NCBI GenBank assembly: GCA_021205245.1
Contig: JAJPXZ010000159.1
Coordinates: forward strand, 1 to 34,933
Direction: 5' to 3'
DNA length: 34,933 nucleotides
Origin: Planctomycetaceae bacterium
GTDB taxonomy: Bacteria; Planctomycetota; SZUA-567
In this document: piece by piece, positions 9,953 through 19,227 of the stretch
Position numbering within the stretch: position 1 is the stretch's first letter
Layout: each line of letters begins with the position of its first letter
Program-made: the position numbers and the translations under genes
Notes under the pieces: generated by a model
The model's input: only the letters and a program-made list of their open reading frames with translations
Databases searched by the model: none
What the model was told of the DNA's origin: nothing

Positions 9953-10688
9953 CAATCGAATCCGAGCAACGCCTCCTTCCGGACGTTTGCAAAAGGCTTC
10001 CAAAGACGTGGAAATGCCGTTTCCGTTGCGTGAACGCGACGGCAAACGCTTTGAAAAACTGCTCCTGAAACCGGAAGCAAAATCGGGTTGGTTTGCCGAC
10101 CCATGGGAGCAGCCGGTTGAGGACGCCGATGCGGCTGGCGTTGAAAAGACATTGTCAGGATATGGAGGAGAGGGAGACGAAGTGCCTGAATCGACCCCTT
10201 CAAGCAAAGACGGCGACGATAAGCCGCACACCGGCGGTATACCGTACGCCAATCCTTTCCAGCTGGTGGCACACTTGACCAGCTTTTCCTCCGAGCCTGC
10301 GGGGGACAAACCTAACATCGTGTCTCGCTACGAATTGGTTGCCCGCATCGCGGCGGCGGCGGAGGCGTTGCAGGTGCGTAGTCTTGCCGACGGTGGCGAG
10401 GTGCGCGTGGAACTGAAGGAGGGCGTGCTTCCAGAGACCAGTATCCGCATCCGGCGCGATGTCGGCGAAGCAACGCTGGTAGTGGAATTCACCACCTCCA
10501 ACAGCAAGGTGAACCTGTTTCTTGAGAACAGCGCAGCCGCGCTGCGCGGGCAGTTGGAGGCGAAGTTCTCCATACCGGTCACCGTGCAGATACATGCGCA
10601 TGGCGGGCAGGACAATTCGCGCCACGAGCAGGGCGACGAACGCGGAAGGCGGCCCGATTGGGATCGGTGGAATATTGACGATGTCTGA
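9939..10688 (+). CDS. sctP: SctP needle-length/substrate-switch protein (YscP/HpaP-like)
   Basis: ATG at 9939 overlapping the end of sctO; disordered N-term, C-term VRVELKEGVLPETSIRIRRDVGEATLVVEFTTSNSKVNLFLENSAAALRGQLEAKF typical of the T3S4/hook-length domain. Confidence 0.8.
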   Translation: MNTHSNRIRATPPSGRLQKASKDVEMPFPLRERDGKRFEKLLLKPEAKSGWFADPWEQPVEDADAAGVEKTLSGYGGEGDEVPESTPSSKDGDDKPHTGGIPYANPFQLVAHLTSFSSEPAGDKPNIVSRYELVARIAAAAEALQVRSLADGGEVRVELKEGVLPETSIRIRRDVGEATLVVEFTTSNSKVNLFLENSAAALRGQLEAKFSIPVTVQIHAHGGQDNSRHEQGDERGRRPDWDRWNIDDV

Positions 10689-11679
10689 ACTGCACCCGCT
10701 TGTCCTGCCGCAAATCCCCGCCGAGCTAAATGCGGCCAAGAACCGCATCCACCTTGGTGCATCCAGGCAGCAGTTGCGCATAGGCGACGCCGCAATCGAG
10801 ATGGAGATGCGTCCTGAATGGACAGGCGGCGGCGTCAGCGTGGCCCTGCAGGGTATGTGGGGCGGAGTGCATTTTAGCTGCTTAGCCGACGCCGGAGCGC
10901 CGGCGATTCTGGAGGCAATTGCCGGCATTCCTACGCTGGGCGCGTGGGCGGAATTTCCACCCGTCCTCCGCCTCGCAGTATGGGAAGCCGCCTTGGAAAA
11001 GGGGCTTGAGGTGCTGGCGAAAGCGGCCGGTGAAGCAATCGCCCTGACCGGCATCGAAGAATTTCCGCCGCGCGAACCCGAGCGGCATCCCGGTTGGCTG
11101 TTCATGGATTGGCATCTGGACGGGTCATCAACGATACACAGCGCCTTGCGCTTCCTTGGCACGGCAGATGATTTGCGCCCCCTTGCAGCGCTGATGGCGG
11201 GGCGGCCAAGCACGGCGTCCACGGACGACTGGCCGATTGAGGTGACGGTGGAATTGGCCAGCCAGCGTATTGGTCTGCACCACCTGAAAAGCGCCGCGCC
11301 CGGCGACATTATCGTCGTCTCGGGGATTTTGCCCGAACGGGCGGTGGCGAGGATTGGCCGTAAATGGCTGTTGCCGGTGCGGCTGAGCGAAGGCGCGGCT
11401 ATTGTCATGGAGAACGAGATGACTGACGAATCGGACCCGGGAGATACGGCGAAAAAGGGATCCGCGCTGGAAGGCGTTGAAGTGAACCTGACGCTGGAGT
11501 TGGATTCCAGGATGTGGCAGGTGCGGGATCTCGCGCGAGTCCAGCCGGGATTCGTGTTTGAGACGGGCAAATCGCTCGCTTCGCCCATAACCCTCAAGAT
11601 CAACGGCCGGGAATGGGGCAAGGGCGAAATGGTCGACATAGACGGCAAGGTAGGGGTGCGGCTTTTGACGCTGTCCTAG
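10681..11679 (+). CDS. sctQ: C-ring/sorting platform protein SctQ (SpoA domain)
   Basis: C-term VNLTLELDSRMWQVRDLARVQPGFVFETGKSLASPITLKINGREWGKGEMVDIDGKVGVRLLTL is a SpoA domain. Confidence 0.9.
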   Translation: MSELHPLVLPQIPAELNAAKNRIHLGASRQQLRIGDAAIEMEMRPEWTGGGVSVALQGMWGGVHFSCLADAGAPAILEAIAGIPTLGAWAEFPPVLRLAVWEAALEKGLEVLAKAAGEAIALTGIEEFPPREPERHPGWLFMDWHLDGSSTIHSALRFLGTADDLRPLAALMAGRPSTASTDDWPIEVTVELASQRIGLHHLKSAAPGDIIVVSGILPERAVARIGRKWLLPVRLSEGAAIVMENEMTDESDPGDTAKKGSALEGVEVNLTLELDSRMWQVRDLARVQPGFVFETGKSLASPITLKINGREWGKGEMVDIDGKVGVRLLTLS

Positions 11680-11798
11680 CGCGTTTTCGGAAATGGATGA
11701 TCCATCCTTTGCGTTTTCGGGTTCGACCACTCGAAGCCATAACGCGCAGAGGAAGGGTCAACAGTTTGCGATAACGCCATGAAGCCGACGGGAGAACC
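11680..11798 (+). repeat. Intergenic element copy 1 (upstream of sctR)
   Basis: tagcgcgttttcGGAAATGG...tgcgtTTTcgggTTCGAccacTCGAAgccataacgcgcAGAGGAAGgGTCaAcA...; resembles gap 12744-12846. Contains ATGGATgATCCAT and TTCGAccacTCGAA. Confidence 0.55.
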
Positions 11799-12467
11799 AT
11801 GCTCTACGATCCATTGGCTTTGGTGGTGGCGCTGTTGTCGCTATCGCTCTTGCCCTTCATCGTCATGATGGTCACCAGCTATGTCAAGCTGGCGGTGGTG
11901 CTGTCGCTGGTCCGCAACGCTCTCGGCGTCCAGCAGGTGCCGCCGAACATGGTGCTGAATGGCATGTCTATCATCCTGAGTATTTTTATCATGGCGCCGG
12001 TGCTGGAGGCGGTCATCGCGCGCGTGCCCCAGGACGCCATCGGCCTCGGGTCGGCCAGGGAGATTAGCCTCTCTTCCCTTTCGGGTCTGGCGCAGGCGGC
12101 AGACACCGCCGTCGAGCCGTTGCGCGATTTTCTCCTGAAGCACGCCAAGCCGAAGTCGCGCGTTTTTTTCAGCCAAGCGGCCTATCGGCTTTGGCCAAAG
12201 GGGAAGTCGCCTGCGGAAATCGAGCGGAGCCTGTTTGTGCTCATTCCCGCCTTTATGGTATCGGAGTTGACGTCCGCTTTTCAGATCGGTTTTCTCTTGT
12301 ACCTTCCCTTTGTGGTCGTCGACCTGGTGGTGTCGAACATTCTCCTGGCGATGGGGATGATGATGGTGTCGCCGATGACGATCAGCCTGCCCTTCAAGTT
12401 GCTGCTGTTCGTGCTTCTGGACGGCTGGAGCAAGGTCATCGAGGGCCTGATACTCTCGTACCGGTGA
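11799..12467 (+). CDS. sctR: Export apparatus protein SctR
   Basis: MMVTSYVKLAVVLSLVRNALGVQQVPPNMVLNG; LIPAFMVSELTSAFQIGFLLYLPFVVVDLVVSNILLAMGMMMVSPMTISLPFKLLLFVLLDGW. Confidence 0.98.
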   Translation: MLYDPLALVVALLSLSLLPFIVMMVTSYVKLAVVLSLVRNALGVQQVPPNMVLNGMSIILSIFIMAPVLEAVIARVPQDAIGLGSAREISLSSLSGLAQAADTAVEPLRDFLLKHAKPKSRVFFSQAAYRLWPKGKSPAEIERSLFVLIPAFMVSELTSAFQIGFLLYLPFVVVDLVVSNILLAMGMMMVSPMTISLPFKLLLFVLLDGWSKVIEGLILSYR

Positions 12468-12479
12468 CGGAGGACGCCC

Positions 12480-12743
12480 GTGAACGAAGCAATGGTAATG
12501 GGATTGACCCAGCAGGCGTTGATCATGGTGCTGGTGCTTTCGCTGCCGCCGATCATCGTTGCGGCGGTGCTGGGCATCGTGGTCAGCTTTCTGCAGGCGC
12601 TGACCCAATTGCAGGAGCAGACCCTGCCGTTCGCCATAAAGCTTATTGGCGTGACCCTGACCATTGCCGCCATGGGAGCGTGGTTGGGCGCGGAGGTGTT
12701 GGGATTTGCCCGCAAGCTGTTCGAATCATTTGTTATCGCCTAG
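12480..12743 (+). CDS. sctS: Export apparatus protein SctS
   Basis: 87 aa, two TM, GIVVSFLQALTQLQEQTLPFAIKLIGV. Confidence 0.96.
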   Translation: MNEAMVMGLTQQALIMVLVLSLPPIIVAAVLGIVVSFLQALTQLQEQTLPFAIKLIGVTLTIAAMGAWLGAEVLGFARKLFESFVIA

Positions 12744-12846
12744 CTGGTTTTTAGGAAATGGTCAATCTGCATTTTAAGCTTGAGTGGTCGAACAAAACAC
12801 AAAGAGGAAGAGTCGATACTCTGTGAAACCGCTTTAAGGAGATTGG
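12744..12846 (+). repeat. Intergenic element copy 2 (upstream of sctT)
   Basis: tagctggtttttaGGAAATGGtcaatcTGCaTTTTaagcTTGAgtggTCGAAcaaaacacaAAGAGGAAGaGTCgAtA...; see copy 1. Confidence 0.55.
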
Positions 12847-13644
12847 GTGACCCACCAGGATGCGTTAGCAAACCCGACCGGCCTGTGTTTCAGCGTTGCC
12901 GTGCTCATGGCGCGCTGGGTGCCGGTATTGCGCCTGGCCCCATTCTTCGGCCTGACCAATATGGCCAACATGATTAAGAACACCATCGCCCTCGCCTTGG
13001 CCCTGGGCCTTCTGCCAGTGGCGTTCGCCACCGCTCCTTCCGGCCTGGGGTTCAACGCCTACACCGTGGCGGTGACGATGAAAGAGGCCTTTCTCGGGCT
13101 CATACTGGGGTACATGATAGCCATCTTCTTTTGGATTGCCCAGTCCATCGGCTTCATGGTGGACAATCAACGCGGCTCGGCCATGGCCGAGATCGCCGAT
13201 CCGCTCTCGCAGGAGCCGTCTTCGCCGACGGGCAACCTGCTGTTCCAGGGCGCGGTCATGCTGTTCATCACCGGCGGGGGATTTTTGACATTTATCGGCG
13301 TGTGTTACGCGAGCTACGAGGTTTGGCCGATGTGGTCGTTCTGGCCGAGTCTCGGCGGGCCGGAGGCGGAACGTTTTTTCGTGGGCCAGATAGACCTGTA
13401 TATGCGCTTCACGCTGCTGATGGCGTCGCCGGTCATCTTTACCTGCTTTCTGGTGGATTTCGGCATGGGCCTGATGAACCGTTTTGCGCCCAACCTGAAT
13501 GTGTTTTTTTTGGCCATGCCGATCAAATGCGCGGTGGCGCTATTTATCCTGCTGCTTTATCTGGACGTGCTGTTCCTTTACTTCAAGCGCGGGCTGGGAG
13601 GACAGCCGGAGATGATCCAGTACTTGCAGAAACTGCTTTCCTGA
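12847..13644 (+). CDS. sctT: Export apparatus protein SctT
   Basis: 265 aa polytopic protein; VDNQRGSAMAEIADPLSQEPSSPTGNLL signature; GTG start. Confidence 0.96.
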   Translation: MTHQDALANPTGLCFSVAVLMARWVPVLRLAPFFGLTNMANMIKNTIALALALGLLPVAFATAPSGLGFNAYTVAVTMKEAFLGLILGYMIAIFFWIAQSIGFMVDNQRGSAMAEIADPLSQEPSSPTGNLLFQGAVMLFITGGGFLTFIGVCYASYEVWPMWSFWPSLGGPEAERFFVGQIDLYMRFTLLMASPVIFTCFLVDFGMGLMNRFAPNLNVFFLAMPIKCAVALFILLLYLDVLFLYFKRGLGGQPEMIQYLQKLLS

Positions 13645-13656
13645 AAGGCGCGGCCC

Positions 13657-14730
13657 ATGGCGGAAAAGACGGAACAACCCACGCCAAAACGCCTGCGCGA
13701 AGCCAGGGAGCGGGGACAGGTGTGTAAAAGCCAGGACGTCACCTCCGCTGCCATCATCGTGGCGATGCTGTCCTTCATGGCGTTGTATTTCGTCACCTGC
13801 CGCCAGCGCCTGGAATGGCTGTTCGAGTCGGGGTTCGCCGCGTTGCGGTTAGGGGATTTCGACGCCGGCGTCGATCTCATGCGTACGGCGGGAATGGACG
13901 TGTTTATTGTCGTCGGCTTAGTTCCTCCGCTTATCGCCGCAGTGGTGGGCGTCGTGGCGAACATGGGGCAGGTGGGTTTTCTGGCCGCGTTCGAAAGCGT
14001 CATTCCCAAGCTGGACAAGCTGAATCCGGGAAATTGGTTCAAGAACGTGTTCAGCAAAAAGAACCTCCTCGAATTCGTCAAGGGCGTGATCAAGATGTCT
14101 CTCATCGCCGTCGTGTTCTGGAAGGCGGTAGAGAAGCACTTGGGAGAAATCACCGGCATGCCGCTGGCCGGTTTCGAGGCGGTGCTGTCGGTTGCCGGTT
14201 ACGTCCTCTGGGACATCTGCAAGTGGGTCTGCGGCCTGTTCGTCGTGGTGGCGGCCGTGGATTACCTGCTTCAGCGACGCATTTATACGGGCGAAATGAT
14301 GATGAGCCACGAGGAGGTCAAGAACGAGTACAAGGAGATGGAAGGCGATCCGACGGTAAAAGCCCAACGCAAACAGCTGCACCAGGAAATCATTTTCGGC
14401 GAGGATGAAGTGGCGATGGACAATTCAACCGTTGTGGTCACCAACCCGAGCCACTACGCCGTGGCCCTGCGCTACGTTAAAGGCGAAACGCAGCTTCCGG
14501 TGGTCATGATGAAGGGCATGGACGGCGGTGCCGTGCGCATTATGCGCATGGCGGAGCATCGCGGTATTCCCATTTTCCGCAATGTTCCGCTGGCCCGTTC
14601 GCTGTTCACGCTGGGAGAGACGTTGCAGTACATCCCGTCCGACCTTATCGAGCCGGTGGCGGAGGTCATCCGCTGGTTGCGCGAACAATATCCGGTCGCC
14701 AACGGGATGGACGAGGTGGAATATGCATGA
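13657..14730 (+). CDS. sctU: Export switch protein SctU with NPSH autocleavage motif
   Basis: MAEKTEQPTPKRLREARERGQVCKSQDV start; VVTNPSHYAVALRY (Asn codon at 14443-14445, residue 263). Confidence 0.97.
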   Translation: MAEKTEQPTPKRLREARERGQVCKSQDVTSAAIIVAMLSFMALYFVTCRQRLEWLFESGFAALRLGDFDAGVDLMRTAGMDVFIVVGLVPPLIAAVVGVVANMGQVGFLAAFESVIPKLDKLNPGNWFKNVFSKKNLLEFVKGVIKMSLIAVVFWKAVEKHLGEITGMPLAGFEAVLSVAGYVLWDICKWVCGLFVVVAAVDYLLQRRIYTGEMMMSHEEVKNEYKEMEGDPTVKAQRKQLHQEIIFGEDEVAMDNSTVVVTNPSHYAVALRYVKGETQLPVVMMKGMDGGAVRIMRMAEHRGIPIFRNVPLARSLFTLGETLQYIPSDLIEPVAEVIRWLREQYPVANGMDEVEYA

Positions 14731-14745
14731 CGCGGAGGATGACGG

Positions 14746-15891
14746 ATGTCGGTAGGCGATAGAAATGTCGGCGCGGCAGGTCAACACTCCCGCGTGGAAA
14801 CGCCCCGGCCGGAAACGCCGGCGCGGGAGGCGGAGGTCGGCCCTGTCGTGACGCGGGGACGCTACCAGGGCATGGAGGTGGAGGTAATCGCCGATCCGCA
14901 TTCAAGCATTCTCGACTCGGCGGAGGAGCTTACCTTTTCTCTTGCCGACACGGTGGAGCGGAAAATTTTCGACCGAAAGGTTTCCAAGCGCGAAGCGGCG
15001 GTTGTTTCCCCCGCAGAGGTGGAAAAGGCGGAACTGACCGCCAAGAAGCTGCGCGGGATACGGCCCGAGGATCTCAAGCGGATGTTGAAAAGCATTCGCG
15101 AAAATCGGCCCGGCGACGCGTCGGAACTGGCGCGGATGGCCAGGCATGCGTTTCCCGATCCCACGGAGCGGCACCGGGCTCTCGAATACGTCCGAGATGC
15201 CGTCGCGGAAGCGGGCGGCGACGCGGAAATGGTTGCCCTGATCGATACGGCCATCATCGCCCTGGAGGCGGAGGACGGCGCAGCCATCAGGGCGGGGTAC
15301 AACATAAACGACGTGCCGCTAACCGACCTGGCGGACGCCGCCGGCCACCGAGAGGCATACCGCGACAATGTCCTGTCTTTCCGCAACGCGGCAGATTCGT
15401 TTTCGCAAATGCTGCGGGAATACGGCGACGACGGGGTTGGCACCATGCTGGGCTATATAAGCCAGTCTCTCGCCGCCGATATGGAATCGCTGACCCCGTC
15501 CACCGAAGCGGAGAGGCTTGCCGCGGTTAACGACGGAATCGCCACGGCGCGCAGCCTGGCTGTCGTCCACGACGATATGGCGGCGCTCGCCAAGTCGACC
15601 GGCGTGGCGACCGGCGTCGGCGTTGTGGGGAAGGCGTCCAATGCGCTTTTCGCTACAATGAGCGGCGAGGTGAAGAGTAGCTACGATCTGAAGGCGCGTT
15701 TGCCGTTGACGGGGCGGGCTAATCCCACCCGGGACGTGGAGTTCCTCTCCGGCTTCATGCAGATCGCTCGCAATCTGCCTGACCGGCTCTTCGCCAACGG
15801 CGCCGCCAGGCAGGGCATGATCGATCTCATCCAGGGGGCGCTGGACGAGTCGATCGCCCTGGAAGAAGCGGTGCTGGACGGATTGGAATAA
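14746..15891 (+). CDS. sctW: Gatekeeper SctW (YopN/HrpJ with TyeA-like C-term)
   Basis: 381 aa, position after sctU and before SycN-like/sctX/sctY/sctV as in the yopN-tyeA-sycN-yscX-yscY-lcrD cluster. Confidence 0.85.
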   Translation: MSVGDRNVGAAGQHSRVETPRPETPAREAEVGPVVTRGRYQGMEVEVIADPHSSILDSAEELTFSLADTVERKIFDRKVSKREAAVVSPAEVEKAELTAKKLRGIRPEDLKRMLKSIRENRPGDASELARMARHAFPDPTERHRALEYVRDAVAEAGGDAEMVALIDTAIIALEAEDGAAIRAGYNINDVPLTDLADAAGHREAYRDNVLSFRNAADSFSQMLREYGDDGVGTMLGYISQSLAADMESLTPSTEAERLAAVNDGIATARSLAVVHDDMAALAKSTGVATGVGVVGKASNALFATMSGEVKSSYDLKARLPLTGRANPTRDVEFLSGFMQIARNLPDRLFANGAARQGMIDLIQGALDESIALEEAVLDGLE

Positions 15892-15903
15892 GGAAAACGG
15901 CTG

Positions 15904-16290
15904 ATGGAGGCGATAGACAGGGCGTTGGCCGATTTGGCCGCATCATTCGATTTGCCAGCGCTGCCGTTGAATGAGCGGAGCGTTGCCGCACTGCACATCA
16001 GCGGCATGGGAGAGGTGCAGTTGCAGCGGGTGGAGAACGGCGAAATGGTGGTGGCCCTATTTCGAGCCATGGACGAAAGCCGGACGGAAGCGTTACTCGC
16101 CCTGTGTTCCCCGGGACGCGGACATCCCTGGCCCCTCGCCGGGGGATTGACCGGCTCCGGTCTACTTGGATTCGTGATGCGCCTCCCGCCCGAGGCCGTG
16201 TCGCAACTGGAAATGGAACGGTGCATCCGGTACATGGATTCGCTGTTGAACGAATTGGATGGAAAAAGCGGGGTGGGAGGCAAGGTATGA
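15904..16290 (+). CDS. SycN/CesT-like T3SS chaperone
   Basis: 128 aa; MEAIDRALADLAASFDLPALPLNERSVAALHISGMGEVQLQRVENGEMVVALF; synteny. Confidence 0.7.
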   Translation: MEAIDRALADLAASFDLPALPLNERSVAALHISGMGEVQLQRVENGEMVVALFRAMDESRTEALLALCSPGRGHPWPLAGGLTGSGLLGFVMRLPPEAVSQLEMERCIRYMDSLLNELDGKSGVGGKV

Positions 16291-16682
16291 ACAGGGTAGG
16301 CAATCTCCTTAATTCCGTCATCCAGCCGGTACGGCGTGATCTCGAGCCGGCCGGCCGCAGTTCGGCCCGGCCCGTTCCGGCATCCGCCCCACTCAACCCG
16401 TCGGCGGAGCCCAGGTTTGAGCTGATTCCGGAAAAACGCCCCGATCTTTCAGGCATCGAGCGCCCGAGACTTGCGGATCTGCTGGACGATACACTGCGCC
16501 CGGCCTTTTTACGGACCAAAACGGCGCAGCAGCTCGATTTCGTCGCCGGCCTGCGGGCGGCGTCGTTGCGTTTGGGCGAACGAACGGACAAGGCTTCCCT
16601 GGCCGGCGCTGCCGCGGTGCGCGAGGCGCTGGCGGAGAAGGAAACGCTCGAAGCCTGCCGGCTCCTCCTGGTGAAAGGATAA
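16287..16682 (+). CDS. sctX: SctX (YscX family)
   Basis: 131 aa, ATGA overlap with the upstream gene; LADLLDDTLRPAFLRTKTAQQLDFVAGLRAASLRLG; position before sctY/sctV. Confidence 0.75.
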   Translation: MNRVGNLLNSVIQPVRRDLEPAGRSSARPVPASAPLNPSAEPRFELIPEKRPDLSGIERPRLADLLDDTLRPAFLRTKTAQQLDFVAGLRAASLRLGERTDKASLAGAAAVREALAEKETLEACRLLLVKG

Positions 16683-16687
16683 CGGGC

Positions 16688-17038
16688 ATGGACTGGGAGC
16701 GGGAACGGGACGCCCTGATGCTTCTCGGCTACGTGCTGTATTCGGCGGGCCGGCTGGAGCGCGCGGAGGAGGTTCTCGCGGGTGTGTGTGCGATGACCCC
16801 TGGGGACGACGAGGCGGAGCGCCTCCTGACCGCCGTGCGCTGCCGTCTTGGCCGCCATGCCGAAGTGCTGATGGCGACCTCACGGCAACTGGCGCTCAGC
16901 CTGGCCGAGCCCGAGGCGGCGGCCATGCACTGGTTGCGCGCCGAGGCGTTATGGGATTTGGGCAGAAAGGAGGAATCGGCGGACGCGGCCAGCCGCTTTC
17001 TCGCGTGGCGCGCGGCGGAACCGACCGGAGTCGCATAA
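16688..17038 (+). CDS. sctY: SctY (YscY family TPR chaperone)
   Basis: 116 aa TPR-like protein between sctX and sctV. Confidence 0.75.
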   Translation: MDWERERDALMLLGYVLYSAGRLERAEEVLAGVCAMTPGDDEAERLLTAVRCRLGRHAEVLMATSRQLALSLAEPEAAAMHWLRAEALWDLGRKEESADAASRFLAWRAAEPTGVA

Positions 17039-17074
17039 TCGGGCAAATATTCTTTGAGGAAGGAACGGCGCAGT

Positions 17075-19174
17075 ATGGGGCGTTTTGAACGCGCGATATC
17101 AGCAATCACCCGCTACAACGACATCACCCTGGTGGTGCTGATCATCTCTATCATCGCGTTGATGATCCTTCCCATGCCCACCTATTTGGTGGATATGTTG
17201 CTGGCGGTCAACCTGGGCATCTCGGTCATCATGCTCTTGATGGCGATGTATATCCGGACGCCGCTGGAGTTCGCCGTTTTCCCTACCCTCCTTCTCTTCA
17301 CCACCCTGTTCCGCCTCGCCCTCAACATCACCACCACCCGGCTCATCCTGCTTAAGGCGGATGCGGGATACATCATCGAGACCTTCGGCCGTTTTGTCGT
17401 GGCGGGTGATTTCGTCGTCGGCGCGGTGGTTTTCCTTATCCTGACCATCATGCAGTTCCTGGTTATCGCCAAAGGCTCCGAAAGAGTGGCAGAAGTGGCG
17501 GCGCGATTCACACTTGATGCCATGCCGGGCAAGCAGATGTCCATCGATGCCGACATGCGGGCTGGCGTCATCGATATGAACCAGGCCCGCGAGCGCCGCG
17601 AAACAGTCAGCCGGGAGAGTCAACTCTACGGCGCTCTGGACGGTGCGATGAAGTTCGTCAAGGGAGACGCTATCGCCGGGCTGATCGTGACTGCAGTGAA
17701 TATCTCGGGCGGCCTGGTCATCGGCGTGTTGCGCCGGGGCATGTCGCTGGAGGATGCGCTGGCGCGCTATGGCATCCTCACCATCGGCGACGGCCTGATC
17801 AGCCAGATCCCCGCTCTGTTCATTTCCATCACCGCTGGCATCATCGTCACTCGCGTTTCCTCCTCCGATTCGGAGCACCTCGGCGGCGATATCGGAAAGC
17901 AAGTGTTCAGACAACCGAAAGCGATCATGGTGGGCGGGTGCGTGATCATCCTCATGGGTTTTATTCCCGGTTTCCCAAAGCCGCAGTTTTTCCTGCTCGG
18001 GACCGCGGTTATCGGCCTGGGCTACGGTCTGTGGCGCTACACCGGCAACGGACGGGGAGCCACCGACGAGGACAGGCTGGCCGCCTCCATGGCGCCCGCC
18101 GGCCGCAGCGGCGAAGCCGAACGGCCGCAGTCGCGGGACAGCAAGATTGAGGAGTTCAGCATCACCGTTCCTCTTCTGGTCGATGTCGCGGAGAACGCCA
18201 GGGAACTGATGACCGCGGGTTTGCTCAACGACGAGATCATTAGGGTACGGCGCGCCCTCTATTACGATTTGGGCGTTCCCTTCCCGGGCATCCGCATCCG
18301 CTACCGCGATGGCATGGAGCCAAGCACCTACCAACTGCTCCTCCAGGAGGTGCCGGTGGCGGTGGGATGGTTGGAAGCGGGTAAGATGCTTTCCAGGGAG
18401 CCGGAAAAATCGCTGCAGATGATGGGCTTTACCTACGAGGAGGGCAAGAACTTCCTGCCCGGCCTCAAATCCCTGTGGCTGAACGAAAAAGATAAACCCC
18501 GTGTGGACAAAGCCAAACTCGCTTACCTGACCAACCCGCAGGTGTTGTCTTTCCACCTATCGATCGTGCTGAAACGGAATGCCCATACCTTTGTCGGCAT
18601 TCAGGAGACCAGGTTCCTGCTCGGGCAGATGGAGCAGACCTACGGCGAATTGGTCAAGGAGGTGCAGCGGGTCATGTCGCTGCAGAAGATAGCCGAGATT
18701 TTACAGCGCCTTGTCCAGGAACAGGTATCCATACGCAACCTGCGGGCGGTGCTGGAGGCACTGCTGGAATGGGCGCAAAAGGAAAAGGACGCCATTCTCC
18801 TCACCGAGTATGTGCGTGCGGCATTGCGGCGTCATATCAGCTACCAGCATGCAGGAGCGGCCAAGATTCTGCCGGTGTACATGATCGACCTCTCCACCGA
18901 AGAGGTCATCCGCAAGGCTATTCGGCAGACGGCGTCGGGCTCATACCTCGCTTTGGAGCCGGCTGTGGCGCAAAGGTTTGTGGAAACGGTCAAACACGAA
19001 ATCGGCAATTTCGACGACGCGACCCTCAAGCCGGTGCTGCTGACGAATATGGATATTCGCCGGTATGTGCGCAAGCTCGTTGAAACCGATTTCGAAGATC
19101 TGGCCGTGCTTTCGTACCAGGAACTGTCCTCTGATTTGACGACGCAACCCCTGGGTAGAATCAATGTTCGATAA
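17075..19174 (+). CDS. sctV: Major export apparatus protein SctV (LcrD family)
   Basis: MLLAVNLGISVIMLLMAMYIRTPLEFAVFPTLLLFTTLFRLALNITTTRLIL; FTLDAMPGKQMSIDADMRAGVID; ATG at 17075 with RBS gaggaagg (ORF caller used TTG 17054). Confidence 0.98.
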   Translation: MGRFERAISAITRYNDITLVVLIISIIALMILPMPTYLVDMLLAVNLGISVIMLLMAMYIRTPLEFAVFPTLLLFTTLFRLALNITTTRLILLKADAGYIIETFGRFVVAGDFVVGAVVFLILTIMQFLVIAKGSERVAEVAARFTLDAMPGKQMSIDADMRAGVIDMNQARERRETVSRESQLYGALDGAMKFVKGDAIAGLIVTAVNISGGLVIGVLRRGMSLEDALARYGILTIGDGLISQIPALFISITAGIIVTRVSSSDSEHLGGDIGKQVFRQPKAIMVGGCVIILMGFIPGFPKPQFFLLGTAVIGLGYGLWRYTGNGRGATDEDRLAASMAPAGRSGEAERPQSRDSKIEEFSITVPLLVDVAENARELMTAGLLNDEIIRVRRALYYDLGVPFPGIRIRYRDGMEPSTYQLLLQEVPVAVGWLEAGKMLSREPEKSLQMMGFTYEEGKNFLPGLKSLWLNEKDKPRVDKAKLAYLTNPQVLSFHLSIVLKRNAHTFVGIQETRFLLGQMEQTYGELVKEVQRVMSLQKIAEILQRLVQEQVSIRNLRAVLEALLEWAQKEKDAILLTEYVRAALRRHISYQHAGAAKILPVYMIDLSTEEVIRKAIRQTASGSYLALEPAVAQRFVETVKHEIGNFDDATLKPVLLTNMDIRRYVRKLVETDFEDLAVLSYQELSSDLTTQPLGRINVR

Positions 19175-19227
19175 AAAACGCATTGGCGTTGTAGAGGTAA
19201 AATTAAAACCGCATCAAAGGGTATGAA

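Noticed and set aside
10200-11648. 482-aa minus-strand ORF antisense to sctP/sctQ
   Set aside because: Composition bias (S/P/R-rich) and antisense to a SpoA-domain gene.
17099-18556. 485-aa minus-strand ORF, His/Asp/Gln-rich
   Set aside because: Antisense of the transmembrane sctV gene; compositional artefact.
1-19174. Interpretation as a flagellar export locus (prompted by the FliO-like protein)
   Set aside because: A secretin, needle, YscX/YscY-like and gatekeeper genes are present, and no flagellin/hook/rod genes are seen; it is an injectisome.
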